From positions 1 to 64,000 of the forward strand of contig FMBT01000489.1 of the NCBI GenBank assembly GCA_900095095.1: 64,000 nt of DNA, given 5' to 3'. The position numbers and the translations under genes were made by a program. The first letter of the stretch is position 1. Each line of letters begins with the position of its first letter. Shown in pieces: positions 1 through 13,900 of this stretch. The notes under the pieces are model-generated. The model saw only the letters and a program-made list of their open reading frames with translations. It was not told the DNA's origin and made no database searches. This DNA comes from Fragilariopsis cylindrus CCMP1102. Lineage: Eukaryota > Bacillariophyta > Bacillariophyceae > Bacillariales > Bacillariaceae.

Positions 1-1365
1 CTACAAACGAAGGAATTGATCGAGAGTCATAAGAAGAAGATTGATAGCTTACTGCTAGAGATTGAAAAAATTCGAACCAATCATGAAGCTGAGTTCACTC
101 TCACAAAGACAAAATCCAAGGAGGAAATTGATGGTCTTCACGACGAACATCGTCAAATGAAGATAGAGTTCGATGCCAAATCCAAAGTAGCTGAAGAACT
201 TGAAGGTCAGATTAAAGTCATGCATGAAATGCATGGGGAAGAAAATGAACTTATTCGAAGCAAAAGTCGCGAGGAGGTTGACGATTTCAGGGATAAATTG
301 AATAAACTTCAAAAGGATCTTGACGCAAATCCTTCCGAAGCTGCTACGGAAGAAATAATGAAAACGATGAAATCCAAGTTTGAAGAAGATCTGGAACAGG
401 TGAAGGGAAAAGCCAAGATTGATCAAGATCGGCTACAATCCGAAATTGATTCCTTAATGGCTGAGAAGAATGGAGCGACCCAAAAAGCAAACAAGTTTGA
501 GTCGCAAATAGGGGAAATTCAAGAGCGAAATACAGCCAGAATAGAAAAAGACAAAATCGAATATGATCACCTTGTCCGTGAAATAAGAGATGGGCATGCA
601 AAGGAGGGGGATGAAATGCTTGCTCAATTGGATCTCATTGAAGCCGAGGCAGTTGAACGATGCAAGAATGCAGAAAATACTGTGAAAGACAAAGATGCAG
701 TGATTACAGCAATGGGATATCAACTCGCCGAATCCTCTCAACAGCATGATATGCTGAAAAAAGAAATTGAACCTTTGCGAATTGATTTAGAGAAGATGAA
801 AGCCGAAAATAGTACGAATCTACAAGAAATCGCTAAGCTCCTCGCGCAACATAGTAAGGAAATTGAGGATCAAATTGTCCTAAGAGAAAATGCTTGTAAC
901 GAAGCTAGAGAAGAAATGATTGAAATGGCAGAGAAGCAACTTGAGGATAGGCAGGAATATTATAGGACTATCAAGAAAGAACTTGATAATGCTCAATCCC
1001 GCATATCTGTGCTTGATCGAGACTTGCGTTTTACTAAGAAAGAATTGGAGGAGATGAGTACACGGCATGAGGCACGCGAAGCTGATCTTAAAGATGAAAT
1101 AGCACAAGCAAGAGCGCAAAGCGCTACTAGGGAAGCAAACCTGATTCGAGCGGAAAGGGTACATCATGTGGAACTCAAGAAAGCAAAGGATGCCGAAAAA
1201 ACGACGAAGTCAAAATTGGAGGAATCGCAAGCTACAAGTCAGTCTATCCAGACAACTTTAGCAGCGTTAGTGTCCGAGAAACAAAGAATGAGTCAAGAGT
1301 TAGTCGAGGTCACAGCCATTAGTGAAGAACTGGCTGCTCTTTGTGAGCAGAATAATTTGATGTAA
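1..1365 (+). CDS. Coiled-coil protein, 3' part only
   Basis: The reading frame is open from the first base of the window to the TAA at 1363-1365, so the 5' end lies outside and the true start is not visible. The roughly 454 visible residues are almost wholly charged heptad-type sequence, rich in Glu, Lys, Gln and Leu, with essentially no proline and no hydrophobic membrane segment. That is the composition of a long continuous coiled coil of the myosin-tail, SMC-arm or golgin/centrosomal kind. No motor, ATPase or other enzymatic motif is present in the visible part, so a family cannot be named. The final residues are the least charged and may end the coil. A structural or tethering role is an inference from the fold alone. 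A run of 20 C follows the stop codon directly. Confidence 0.8.
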   Translation, partial: LQTKELIESHKKKIDSLLLEIEKIRTNHEAEFTLTKTKSKEEIDGLHDEHRQMKIEFDAKSKVAEELEGQIKVMHEMHGEENELIRSKSREEVDDFRDKLNKLQKDLDANPSEAATEEIMKTMKSKFEEDLEQVKGKAKIDQDRLQSEIDSLMAEKNGATQKANKFESQIGEIQERNTARIEKDKIEYDHLVREIRDGHAKEGDEMLAQLDLIEAEAVERCKNAENTVKDKDAVITAMGYQLAESSQQHDMLKKEIEPLRIDLEKMKAENSTNLQEIAKLLAQHSKEIEDQIVLRENACNEAREEMIEMAEKQLEDRQEYYRTIKKELDNAQSRISVLDRDLRFTKKELEEMSTRHEAREADLKDEIAQARAQSATREANLIRAERVHHVELKKAKDAEKTTKSKLEESQATSQSIQTTLAALVSEKQRMSQELVEVTAISEELAALCEQNNLM

Positions 1366-1385
1366 CCCCCCCCCCCCCCCCCCCC
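1366..1385. repeat. Poly-C run of 20 bases
   Basis: Twenty consecutive C residues start immediately after the TAA of the coiled-coil gene and would lie in its 3' UTR. The exact length is unreliable, because homopolymers elsewhere in this window appear to be miscounted. Confidence 0.9.
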
Positions 1386-3384
1386 TCGAAAAATGCTTGT
1401 AGTGATAATACAATAACATCTTCTTAAGTAGAAATATATCGACTATACTGCGGTAACAAGGGATATTCATATTAAATGTGTAGGTAGTTCATATGTTTTC
1501 CTAAATATTTCATAACCACTCTGTAAATTACCTGTTGATACTTGCATTGGATTTTTGTTAATATAGAATATCTTCCTCTTTTATCTATACAATAATGTAG
1601 CCAGCCACATTGATATTGTTCCCAATGAAAAGGATGAATATGATAGGGATGATACCATGCAATGCCTATATATGATCTTGGATAGTCATCATACTATACT
1701 ACTAGAACAGAAGTTGGTAGAGAAAATATAGAATGTGTTATGTTTACTGTGCAAGACTCGTGGCTGTCTGAAATTGCACATCTCAAATACTCAAAGAAGA
1801 AGGAGAGGAGCTATTATTGTGAGAGACGCAAAGTTATATCTTTTTGTAAACGGGGAAGCAAAGGAAAACTAACAAAACCATTACTGCACCTCCTACCCTA
1901 CATCACACTACTATCAATTTTGAATGCATTAGTCCTAATCCCATATACATCTAACTTGTCAAATAGGGACATGTCAGATGACACACACACATACATACAC
2001 AGACGCACACACCATGATAAACCTTCTTATCATTCTCTTCATCATCTTACAAACGAAGTAAGAAGCAGTGTCGTCACATTGACTCTCCAAGTAAGGCAAC
2101 TAAACTATTAATAGTCATTGTACTACAAGAACAATTCACTTGGATCTACAGAAATACAAATAAAATGCACAGTGCAATACTACTTGTCTTTCTGTTGTGT
2201 TTATCACCAAACACAATACTTGTACCCGTTTTTAATTAAGTACAGTAACGTTACACTTTGTACTGGCAGTTTTGCGCGACTACAATCGATCGAGACTTAA
2301 TTCAGTCACGGTCGCATTCAGAAATATACAGCAGATAAAATAAATTCCCTCGCTGCAAAATGTCGTCGTTAGAAAGCGTGAGAGATACGGTACTGTAGAT
2401 GATGTTCACAATAATACAACCGGCAGTTTTACATAGAACATCACAACGTTACATCGTAAAGTTCAAATACGAATATGAACACGAAGATTTATTCCTATAA
2501 ATCATGTTCACACGTGAGATTAATACAATTGATTTGGTCTTTGGCCTGCAGGAATTCTCCTATGTTTGCTTTGTATTGCTTGCTAACATCATCGAATTCA
2601 GCACTCGTTCCGTCGCAATAACTCTTCTCTTCGTAGACATTTCATTATGGTAAGTTTGTCCCTTTATACACAGAAGTTCATCTCTTGTATCCTTTCTGTT
2701 TTAAACTTGATCTCTGACACACGACCTCCCTCTCTGTTCTCTCGCTTTCCTCCCATACAGCAACAATATATCGATCGAGGTAAGAAAAACGTTCGTTACA
2801 CCCGTCTGATCGTCGCAATAATCTCTATATCGTTTCTGATAGCTACTCTTTACTTCGAAAACGTTTCATTCCGATACGTTCGTCCTCTTATAGGAATATA
2901 TGTATACGATTGTGCCATTTATTCTCGTCCTATTCTTTCCCACCTAACAGCCTCCCTATCGTTTCTCGTGCTTCCTCCCCGTTAAAACGAACAGGTTGAA
3001 TTCAACATTTAAATTCATCCATCGTCGCGAGTTTACAGTTTGATTTTCTTACTCGTGACTGACCGAACACATATGTGTCCCGGGTATGATGATTTGTTTT
3101 TAACGTATCAACAAATAGAGTTAAGGTTTCTGAACTATACGTTTTCTTGTTGGGCCTACAATAGTACCTCGGTATCACTACGCTACTGTACAAGTAATAA
3201 GTCAAGGGTCTAATATGCTGGACAAGTAAATAATATGGTACGCTTATCAAAATAAGAGATGCAGAAACAGCAAAATACGAACTGCATTATTTTAAGTAAC
3301 CACTGTATTGAATATTGTCTAACTGTTACCTGCTGGATTTATCTCTACTCCTACGACGATCTTGATTTCTCTTCTTATTATTTT
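1386..3384. other. Intergenic, no supported gene
   Basis: AT-rich sequence without a recognisable protein on either strand. An ATG directly followed by gtaagt lies at 2647-2655, then a pyrimidine-rich stretch ending in acag at about 2757-2760, a 19-base segment and another gtaag. This resembles a start codon at the end of a first exon, as seen in the V-ATPase F gene, followed by a micro-exon, but no conserved peptide could be assembled. The stretches around 2600-2650 and 2800-2880 are diffusely similar, as if from an old tandem duplication. Confidence 0.5.
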
Positions 3385-6300
3385 CTAAGACGAAAGTAAG
3401 TCTGCTTTCATCCTATCAAGTACCACTCGGTGACGAGCAAGTATAGTTTCGTCAGTAAGATCTTCCACTTCATCATCTGACTCTTCCTCGTCATCATCGA
3501 TAACAGGGATTGATCAAGCTTGCGGACAACAGGAGCGAAGATGGTACGCTCTTTCGCTGATAATTTGGCTTCTTTCTCCTTTTGTTCCTTAATTGCGTCT
3601 GGAAGTTGAACTTTCTGAATATCCCTGCAATGTCTCTCCAAGGAATTTCTCGCGTACTTATTCGAGATTTAACATCTCTGGGCTTTGGTTTTCCATCTCC
3701 TTCTACGTTTGATGATTTATCGAGAACTACTGCTTGTTCTTTCTGCTGAACAGCACTCACTACTGGTACAGGGACACTAGATAAAGATCGTCGTCGACGT
3801 GGCACTTCCCCGAATGCCTCAAGACGGCAGCACCCTGAGCTAAAGATAATGAGCGGGGTCTAATTCCCACGTTGTGTCGACCATATGCCGAATTATGAAT
3901 AGCATTGGCGTTCCATTCAAGCGGTGGAGACTGATGATTTGGTTCATAAAGAGCCCAACTTGTTGCTATTGCCGAGCCACTTCCGGTATGAATCGAAGGT
4001 TCAGAGGCAGAGGAACGGCGTCTGTGAGAGCCTCCTCGTGCTGCTGAACTAGCCTTACCTCCAGTGCTACTAGCTGAAGAACTACCAGTATCTATGTACG
4101 GTCCAGCGATCTGTGTCCCTCCCTTGACGTTCTGGCGGTCTTGGAGCTTCTTCAACGATTTCTGAATCATCGCCCTGGTATGACCTCTTCTCATCAATTC
4201 ATCGCCTGTAAGTCCTGCGGTGAACCCCAGTAGAGGACGACAAGGATCTTCCCATCCACCCGATTCATCAGTGAAAACATCATATGGGATCATTGTGGAG
4301 ACACCACAACTTTCATCTTGAACTACTTCGAAGAGTGGGCCATGTCCTAGAGCCTCTCCAGCACGAACCATTGCACTCACATACGCGTGGGAAAAACTAA
4401 AAGACATTGTTGCTTTCCGTGAAACTACAGCTGCCAACAATGCACGCTCTTGAGACTTGGCAAATAACGCAGATTTTCTGCATTCATCGAGATAGTCGAC
4501 AAGATTATCGAATTGTGGAATGGCAGAATTCATTTCTTCGTTCAATACCAATGTCATATTCAATGATTTGCTTACAACTGATGCGACAAGAAGGTCAATT
4601 TTTGTGGTTGTGGTCCTAATAGAATCTTGTTCAGCAATCCCGTTGATCCCTTTCGGTCCAACTGAACTCTTGCTCTTATGTGCAAGTAGAGCCGTGGTAA
4701 GACCAGACGCTCGAGACGTTGATCCTAGGACCTCATTAGATAATGCAGAGACAGCCTTGTTTACAGCAGTGTTCACAAACCATTTACATTCTGGATCAAC
4801 ATCGATCCTGCCGCTTTTAGCAAAAGCTCGTTGAAAGGAGCTTTCTTGATTTCGCCAAAGCCATAAGAGGATTACTGCCGCGATTATGTCTCGAGATGAG
4901 GCAGGCATGCTACCGACGTTGCTATTTTTGAAGACAAGGCCATTCATACGCTCTTTCAATGGGTTCGTGATCACTGTTTTTGGAATCGGTACCGCCATTC
5001 CTACTGCCGTGATATAATTCACCACACGCAAACCCTCAACGGCTAGATCTCTGTACACTGACACGCCGATGGCTTCATGACACCTACCTGCTAATACTGT
5101 GGACGCAAAATCTGACGATATTCCGGTTGGAGCTGGTGGAACATAATACTGTAGTCCAATTGCCACTGCTTTAACGGTAGTAGTGTTCTTTTGGATGCTC
5201 CCTTCAATATTCGTGCTAATCACGCCTTTACTTATCGATGTTGGTGTATTTTGAATTGGCTTCGACACACTCCCTTCAATATTCATGCTAATCACGCCTT
5301 TACTTATCGATGTTGGTGTATTTTGAATTGGCTTCGACATGAACTTTTTCGTTGAGCTTCCCTCACTATCTGTTCTATCACGACTTTCTTTCTTCGCAAC
5401 TGACGGTTTATTCTCAAATTTTGGGAGCTGTTTAGACGGCAGATTTGCTACAGATACATCTACTACTGCGGAAGGGCCTTTGCTTTTAGCTGCGATCAAG
5501 GTACGGCTTTTCTTTTCGGATGGGATAGCTTCCTTATGAATGTTTGGAGATATCTTTCTTTTGTTACTGATGCTTATTCCTGAAGCAGCGTCATCTTTCT
5601 TTTTATCAATTATTGTTTTTGATTCTATTACTTTTGGTTTATTCCCGTTCTTATTCTCCTTTATCTCGATCTTATCTCCCTTTTTCTCGTGCTGTTTTTG
5701 TTCTACTTTCTTAACGTTCTGTTTTGGTGGTTGCTCTTTAGGCAAAGATCGATCTACTGAAGTTGCCTTTTGTGGCGAGTTGGTGTGTTGTCGCGGGGTC
5801 TCGCGCTTCAGTTTTTGAGATTTCGCATTATGTTCGGTAGTTGGTTTCTTAGAGGGCGTTGTTGCATTATTATTATTATTAATAATAGTAATGGATCTGC
5901 TTTGATTTTGAATTCCCGGTCGACCAATCAATCCAGGAGCGGGTGCATTTAGCAATTGCCCAGGAATATTATGAGGATATCCAGGTTGGGCATATGGAGT
6001 ATTATCTACTGCAGCCATCCCTCTCATCAATGCCACAGCTTGCTGGCGTTGAGCTGCAGCTACTCGAACAGCCATATTTTGCTGCTCACGTGCCAATAGG
6101 ACCCTCCTTTGATCCTCCACGGATAGATTCATAATGCCAGCGCGGTTATTGGGATTTAGTCCGAGCGCAGCTAAAGATTGGGAAGAGGCGACGGCTGCTG
6201 CGGCGGATGTTGCCCCAACAGAAGAAGACCAGTCATACGCAGCCTGAGCTTGGGCCTGCGCCTGAGCTTGTGAATGACGCAATCCACCTATATAATCAGC

Positions 6301-9300
6301 CATATCAGCAGACATTGCATGGCCACTTGCTGAAAGTCGCGATAATCTTAACTGGTGCGCAAGTTGTAGAGCATTTGTTTGGCGGTAATGGTCGGCAGAT
6401 TGAGCAGACTGAAATTGTGCTTGCAACTGGCCAGCAGCGTGCTGTTGCACCATCCCACCAGAATTTGCAAGGAGAGGACTACCTTGCATCGATGCTAATC
6501 GTTGCTGCTGCTGTGATCGTTCATTCCAGAGCATATTTTGGTGCATTATATTCGCTTGAGTTGCAGCAGCTGCATTCATCGTTTGATTTTGCTGATGATT
6601 TTGCTGTCTACTTCCGTTTCTATTATTTACTGCTTGGCCAGCTTGGGAATTTTGGACATCAGTTTTTTCATCCTGACTATGTACAGATTTCTTTCCATCA
6701 TAGTTGGAATCAAGCAGTATATCTTTGCTACCACCACCACGCAAAGAGAGAGGAGCTGAAGTTTTAGGTTCTATTTTGGTTTCTTGGTCGATATAACTTT
6801 CAGTGATATTGTCTGAATTCAGATCTACGTTTTTGGTATCAAGTTTTTCTATGTCACAGTAAAATGCTTCTGTGCAACTTCGCTTTTGCGTAGAGAGCCT
6901 GTGTTCTAAGTCTCTCAATTTGGATACTGAGTCACTATAAAATGATTCGCTGGTCTCGGTTGTTGAATTTTCACTGAATAACGATGACGCCAAACTTGTT
7001 TGAAAACAAGATCTTTCAGAATTTTTATCTCCAGAAACTGAAGATTTGATTAATCCAACCGCTTTCAGAACATTTAAGGTCAATGAAGAATCGATACCAA
7101 CGCCACCATGCTTCCTGGAATCTGGGATTTGAATTGTACCCGTCGTGTTAAGAAGCATTGCCCTCGCTTTTTCATCGTCTTGACTATCAAGGTAAAGGCC
7201 ACGAATAAAGCCTATCTCAGAAACTCTTCTTTGTTTTTTAGGGCGACCAAGTAATGTTGCATTTGATTCTGCAGCTACACGGGATGGTTCAATACAACGA
7301 ATATCTGCACCTTTGATGGCGGAAGAAGTGAATTGATCCAAGATCTTTCGAATGGATAATGTTGCTCGGGTCGTTCCTGCCTTTTCTTTAGGCAAAACTG
7401 TGATTTTCTTATGACGTCGTCGATCTTTCACTGATGGTATAGGAGGCAGCAACAATTGAAGCTGTGTTGATTGCGAAGCATCGCCTCGTGATGATGTTGC
7501 TTCGTTTTGCTTTGGGACACTACTACTACTAGTCACAGGACGGCGACGACCACCAAGTGAGTCGGGAAAAGGATGTTTAAATCGATGTGGAGTATTTTTA
7601 TGGTATTGAGTTGTCGGCCCTTGAAACGTCCCAACACCACGCTCCATCATGGCCAAGGTAGCTGCACTGTACTTGGTATCCGTTCTTAACTCCTCGTGAA
7701 TAGGATTCAAATTCAGCAATGTATTTAACGACATCGTCGCTTGTACTTTGGCACGAATAGCCTTGGCACTTGCGGGTGTATTATTTTTTTGAGCTCCTCC
7801 ACGCTTAACTCCACTTCCTTTCTTACCGTCCGCTGTTTTGGAGGAAGCACGTGCGCGTGGACCAGTGACTTTTGTCTTTGGCTTTTGAACTAATAACGAC
7901 GATGATACCAAAGAAGGATTTGTTTTAATTGTTGATGTTGAAGCTACTACTGCATTAACAGGTGGTGATTTGAGAGTAGCCATGGTAGTGGCAGTTGTTA
8001 CCGACGGAAGTGATCGTATTAGTGGCGCTGCTACTGGTGTACCACTTCGTTTTATTATTTGGGGCGGCTTTGAATAATTCTTGCTATCGAAGAAATTGTG
8101 TGCTTGTTCCATTCCTTTCTGCTGTGATCGCTTCTCTCGCTCAATTTTTGCAACTTTACCATGTCGGGCACGCTCTAATACAGTTTTTCCGGAAGTGGCA
8201 GCAGCTGCACTTATACCTCGAACTTTCTGTCCTGTTTTGGGATATGTTGGTCCCCGATCTTGGTACATGCTCAAGTCTATACTGGATATGTCATCTTCTG
8301 GTAAAACAACCAAACTCAAACCTGAAGTTACATACATTTTTTGTTCGGCGGCATTGTCAACATTATTAATTGAAGCGGTGATTATATTATTATTGGGATC
8401 TTCAACGGTAGCGGTGGCATCGGATGCAGAGGAACTACCACCGACAGAGTTGTCCTTGGAAGAAGCAGGAGCGTCGGTGGAGGTAGACGAAGAAGGCAAC
8501 GCCGTTGCTGTTGCGGTGGCATCACTATCAGGTTTTTGGGACACTTCTCTCTTTTCAACGTTCTTCACCTCCTTTATCAATTTAATCTCCTTAAGAATTT
8601 TTCGATACATACCGTTGGGATCATTCTCAATCGTTTTGATGATATCATTGGTTTGAGATGGTGGCTGGAGACATATGCGGTATTTTCCATATACTCGTTC
8701 CGTAAAGGCTGCTCGGAGCTGTCGAGTCTGGTCCAAAGCAATCTGCAATCTACTTCGAGCGTCCCCCAAACATGTATCGGTGTAGGTAACATATGGATTG
8801 TACTTTTCTGTCAACGGTGCTCGTTGTCTCTGATATTCCTCGTCAGGAAGGGATGGGGTCGATTCATCTGCAGCAGTGGAATCAGTTTTGGCTGCAGTGG
8901 AAACATTATTATTATTCGAAACGTTTGCTATGATTTTTTTAGCAGTATTTATTTCGGTCGTTGATAATGATAATGGAACGGCGATGGGAGGGATCGATTC
9001 TCTAACGGTAACTTGATGATTGTGAGGTGGAGCTACGGCATGTAACGGCGGTTTCTTTTGAGGAGGACTAATTATACCTGTGGTTTGTGTCGATTTGAGT
9101 CGATGTATTTCTGTCGCTGTCGTCAACATCTTTTTCTTGTCTGCTGTTATCGCATTAGAATTTAGAGAAGCTACGGAACTTTTGTCGTCGGTTTTGATAC
9201 TACGTGGTACCAAAGGCTTGTTAGGCTTTTTGTCTATTGTGACTCTATCGTTCCCATCATCGTTTTTCTTTTCTACTGCATTTGTTTTGCTTACTGCGTC

Positions 9301-9569
9301 GTTATCGACTTTCTTTTCGACCACCGCCACCGACTCGTTCCCTTTTTTGCAATTGCACTGACACTACCTTCTGCAGTCGTCATCTTATGTATACTATCAG
9401 GAAGTGTTGTTGCTACTGCTGCTACCTTACTTATTGTAGTAGTTTCTCGGATTGTTGTTGTACTATTGATTGAAGTCGTGTTTATTATTTGCGCGTTTGG
9501 TACCGTCTTATTTACCGTAGTTTCCATTCCCACCGTCGCGGAAGTGGTTAACTCTTCCGACTTTTTCAT
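3385..9569 (-). CDS. Very large low-complexity protein, function unknown
   Basis: A frame of about 1,850 codons runs from 9330 down to 3760. It continues upstream in another frame to an ATG at 9567-9569, joined across an A6 run at 9343-9348. Downstream it continues through three more frame changes (about 3.80-3.83, 3.62 and 3.51 kb) to a TAG at 3385-3387. The last segment is strongly acidic (DDDEEESDDEVEDL), which supports it as true coding sequence. The protein is long, Ser/Thr/Lys/Asn-rich and mostly disordered. It has an N-terminal folded-looking block (EEYQRQRAPLTEKYNPY), a central Gln/Ala-rich region, a 24-residue tandem repeat, Lys-rich linkers, and a C-terminal block with more hydrophobic residues (DIIAAVILLWLWRNQE). 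No known domain was recognised. The basic and Q-rich make-up suggests a nuclear protein, which is inference only. Confidence 0.75.
5201..5344 (-). repeat. 72-bp tandem repeat, two units, coding
   Basis: Two nearly identical 72-bp units (5201-5272 and 5273-5344) lie inside the large minus-strand gene. Each encodes 24 residues containing KPIQNTPTSISKGVIS and differs at only a few positions, so the duplication is recent and in frame. Confidence 0.9.
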
Positions 9570-10924
9570 GGTCTATAGAATACTTTCCCTTCTTTTCATT
9601 TGGGCTGTTCATACAAATGTACTAATAAGAATTAATAAAATGGTGTCTTTATTGTCTTTAATCTATTTTTTGTATTGATTATTTACCGTTACAACTACCT
9701 TCGTTCAGGTTGAAATTGAAAAAAATCGATTGATTATTCTACGTCTCAAAACGCTGTACAATTCCTACCAAGAAAAAAAAGGTAGGTAATGTGTCTGTTG
9801 TTTCATGTTGTTGCGTTAGCTAGCTGGGTCTACAGTACCTCAGCGATCTGCGTTTTCTGGCATTCTTAGATTTTTTTTGGTGGGCGGTAGGAAATCTTCG
9901 CGCATAGCTAGAAGTACTTGAGCACGGTACTTGTATGATGTATTTCACCGAAACTATTTTTATTGCCACGTGCAACTTTGTACGCGTCCAGCGCGCGAAA
10001 TGGGATAAGACTTTAATAGTGTCTAAATAGTGCCAGTACGCACTGCCCTCACTTCTTAGTAACTTTCTACTGTACTGTATCGATGCACTGCACTTCTTTG
10101 GAGTTATCTATAATCACTAATTAGCTACACTGCTACTTCTGTCTCTTTGTTGGTGGTGGAGTATTGAATAGGCTTCTATAATTCTTTTGTGGCAATAATA
10201 TAGACACTATCGTATCAGCAATGATTAAGTTCCTCCTTCCTTGCGCTTCCTAGAACAAAACTATCTAGACTGTTTGGTAATGGAGGAAGAAGAGATAGTA
10301 CATCTTCAAAAGTTTAGCTGTGGCTTGTTTATTCTGTACGTTCTTCTTACTATTGTCTCTTATGCACATCCAATGGTTGTTCTTTGTGTAGTAGTAGTAG
10401 TAAGTAGTGTATCTTGTACTTTTTTTTGGTGCATGCTATTTGCAATATCATGCCCTTTCTACATTATTTTAGAAGTGGATTGTCATGCTATCTAGACTGT
10501 TGTAATATTAATAGTAATCAGATCTTGCTTTCTTACCTATTTGCCATACATCTTTTAACTGTAACTATGATAATATGATGTCTCCTCTAGTTTTTGTTTA
10601 CATAAAACATGATGTACCGGTGGTATGTTGTGTACGGTATGATTCCGCGCCCTCATTTTTCTTTTGCGCCACACATAATAAGCAAAACGGAACGTTAGGG
10701 AATGAGCGACAATCGAACAAGGACGACAAAAAAAAGATGAGAAAAATACACATTGAACAAAATACATATCACTTCGCTTTACCTGCTCTACCATTACAAA
10801 GATTACAACAAGGATAACCTCTTCATTATAATTGTATTGGTTGAACCGGTAAATCTCATATTGTAGTGTTCTACTGCACACCAAGTTTTCGACGAGCAAC
10901 GGAGGAGCAAAAATAACAACCCCA
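9570..10924. other. Divergent intergenic region
   Basis: Lies between the large minus-strand gene and exportin-4 and so must hold both promoters. Several open frames exist but none has gene-like composition or a recognisable motif. The region has T-rich and GTA-repeat stretches (about 10389-10405). No specific regulatory element could be assigned. Confidence 0.5.
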
Positions 10925-13900
10925 ATGACGACTCCTACCAACGCAACCGATGAATTGAGGCAGGTGTTGTCGACACCTCCCGCGGATTGGCAAGCCGCCA
11001 ACCCAAACATGGCAGGAAATACGGCCGTGATCGCTCACGCATCATTACAAGCTTTGAGAGACGAGGGTGATCCTCGATATTTGTTTCTGAGGACAATTAT
11101 AGAAATCAATGGTCTTGTTGCACAACAACCTCAATCGCAATCGCAACGACTAGTGGCGCAACAAAACGAAGAACTCATATTCCATTGCATAACAGGACTT
11201 CGACACGTCCTTCTAACTAGATGGAAGACCTTTTTACGGTCCATTTCGAAGACTGGTACGAGATTATTTCATGGCTCTCGGAAGCTGTTGCTGCACCAAC
11301 GATGCAACAGCTGCTCCGATATTTAGCAGAACAATCCGCTTGGCTCTGTACAACGCATCGACATCCTTTTGGAAAAGAGAATGGAACGAAGATTTATTGC
11401 AACCACAATCTCCAGCATCCATCAATGACGCATCAAATAGTAATATAACACCCGCAGAGCAAAGTTTGATGGAAAGTATACGAGGACAGCAAATGCAATC
11501 ACAATCATTGCGGATTCAAATACCTGAACTTCATGGAAGGAAGATCTATTTCGATTTTTGGACAATGCAATGACGACTCCAGGTCTTGAAATGTCATCGG
11601 CTGCTGGTTATCTGAATATACTTGTCGGAGAATTTGCCGGAAAATCATCCAGTCAATACAACATGCCGTTAGAATTTCACAAACGAGCACACGCCGCGTA
11701 CGAAAAAGAGGGTTGGTTGGACCGATCTTTGCAAATGAGTATGAAGGCGTTAAGTCAAGTTGTTGTTATGCTAAACGACAATAATAGCAGCTCAAATTTA
11801 GAAAAAGCAAAAGAGGACTTGGCTTTAACCGTAGTTCAGCTTACGATTGATGTCATCGGTTGGGAATTTGGAAGTAACGCTTGGGATTCGGGAGGATTTC
11901 CAACTAGCAATGGTAGTGCCTTGGTTAGACCTCCCGTCGCCTGGAGATCGGTTTTAATTCAACCCGAATTCGTCAAGGCGATATTTCTTGTACATTCACG
12001 GGTCGTCCACAACACTCCATCGCCCTCAAACGATCTCGGTCATTCAATTCGACAACTGATCCTTCTTTTGGCTTCAATATTTGGTGATATTTTCCCAACC
12101 CCTGAAGAACAAACGACATTTGCAGCATTCCTCTTGGAGGGTATCCTTCATCTATTGACCACGTCAACATCAGCGATAGCAGAACAACATGACGAACCAA
12201 CTCAACTTCTTGATACCCTCTCTATGATATCCCGTCTGATTGTCAATTACAAACTGACTATTCTCGTACAATTACCCTTGATGCAATCGCTCCTACAAGG
12301 GATGGCCAATATAGGGCGTTATTTACTGCAGGAAAATCTTAAGGAATGCCAATCCCTAGAAGGAGATATGGAAGGAATGGAAAGCCGAGAATGGCGAGAT
12401 GAGGCATTGACACTTTTAGTGGAAGGGATCGTAATGTTGTGCGGTGACCCTTGGCTATTGTATTCTGGATCGGAGGATTCTCGCAAAGCGGCACAAGCAG
12501 CGTTAGCAACGACTCTTGGTCCCCTATACACAGAATTCGTAACGTGTCGTACAAAAATGGCTTATCTAGAAGAAACATACTTGATGGCAAATGAGACCGA
12601 TTGTGATGAGGTTCGGGAAGAAATTTATGCCGTAGATCTAGAAGAAGAGATGGCATCTCTAGCGGCAGTTGGTCGATTGGACCTACAGGCTTCATTGTCT
12701 TGTTTGACGGCATTTTTTAGCGAACTCGTTCCGAAAATTCAATCACTTTGGGACGCCCCTACAACAATCGCTGTTTCGCCCGAAGCTGCAGGTGTATTGG
12801 AACAATCCCGGCTTATGACCTTGTATATAGGGCATTTGTTGACAGATGAAAATGCTGGCGAAACTCGTGTCATTCCTGATTACATATTATTAGCCTGTCA
12901 GGACAATCAGCCTGCTACCGATGCAGTTGTTTCTGCCGTTCAAATGCTACAACAGTTTGCAGAATACCAAGCATCGAAAATTGCTGCTAATCCCAGCGAT
13001 GAAAGATTGTCTCCACTCTTGGCCAAGTCCTTCCTCTGGTTCTTCACTCGATGGGCACCATCATACATTCTGCCATCCGTGTATGGGTCGTCAACAACTC
13101 CAAGTACTATAATAAATGCTTGGTCAACTCAAGAACGCGCTCAGCAATCTATTTCTTTCATTATCACACTCTGCTTACATTATAACTGCTACTGGCCTCA
13201 AGAAGGGCAGGTTCAAGAGAATGCTGCGTTAATGATACTTTCATTAGCCAAAACGGGTTCCAAGATGAGATTGGCTATGGTTGTATCTCCCTCCTTCCGA
13301 CAACTCGTTATGTATTTCAGTTTGACTTGTGGCATTCGACATAGTGCACCTCGGGAAGAGTTGGAGACAACAGTACGGACCCAAGCTAGCAAGTATACGA
13401 ACGTGAACATGGACATAAACATGATCCTAGGATTTCATCGATTACCGTACGAAATCAAAGGGAAGTTGTTGACAGGGATACTGCTAGCCTGTGGTGAAAA
13501 AGATGACGAAACTTCGACTGCTTTTCTAAATGATTGCGTAAACTCGACTCAAGATGCTTTCACGTCTTTGGTCAATGCATTATCGTGAGTACTTTGTCAT
13601 TGTGTGGCTACGCTTTTGCGTTGTAGATGATTTTTTTTGAACATTTCACTGTAATATCTACTGCATGAATAAGGGTGGCTAATCTTTATTATCACTATTA
13701 ATCCTTTCTTCTTCTTCTTCTTCTTCTTCTTCGTAACAATCCAGAACGAAACAAATTAAACCCGATAGCGTCGATGCCAAAGAAATGGCGTGCCTTTGTA
13801 TATCATTGTACGACGGCGTCGCTCTTGCTGGTGATATGGTTGGTTCTGAACGTATTCCAAAATTTATTTCTCCGCAACTTGCACATCTATCTGGATTGAT

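Noticed and set aside
2647-2985. 112-codon plus-strand frame
   Set aside because: It starts at an ATG fused to a GTAAGT donor and contains likely intron sequence; the translated peptide has no conserved features.
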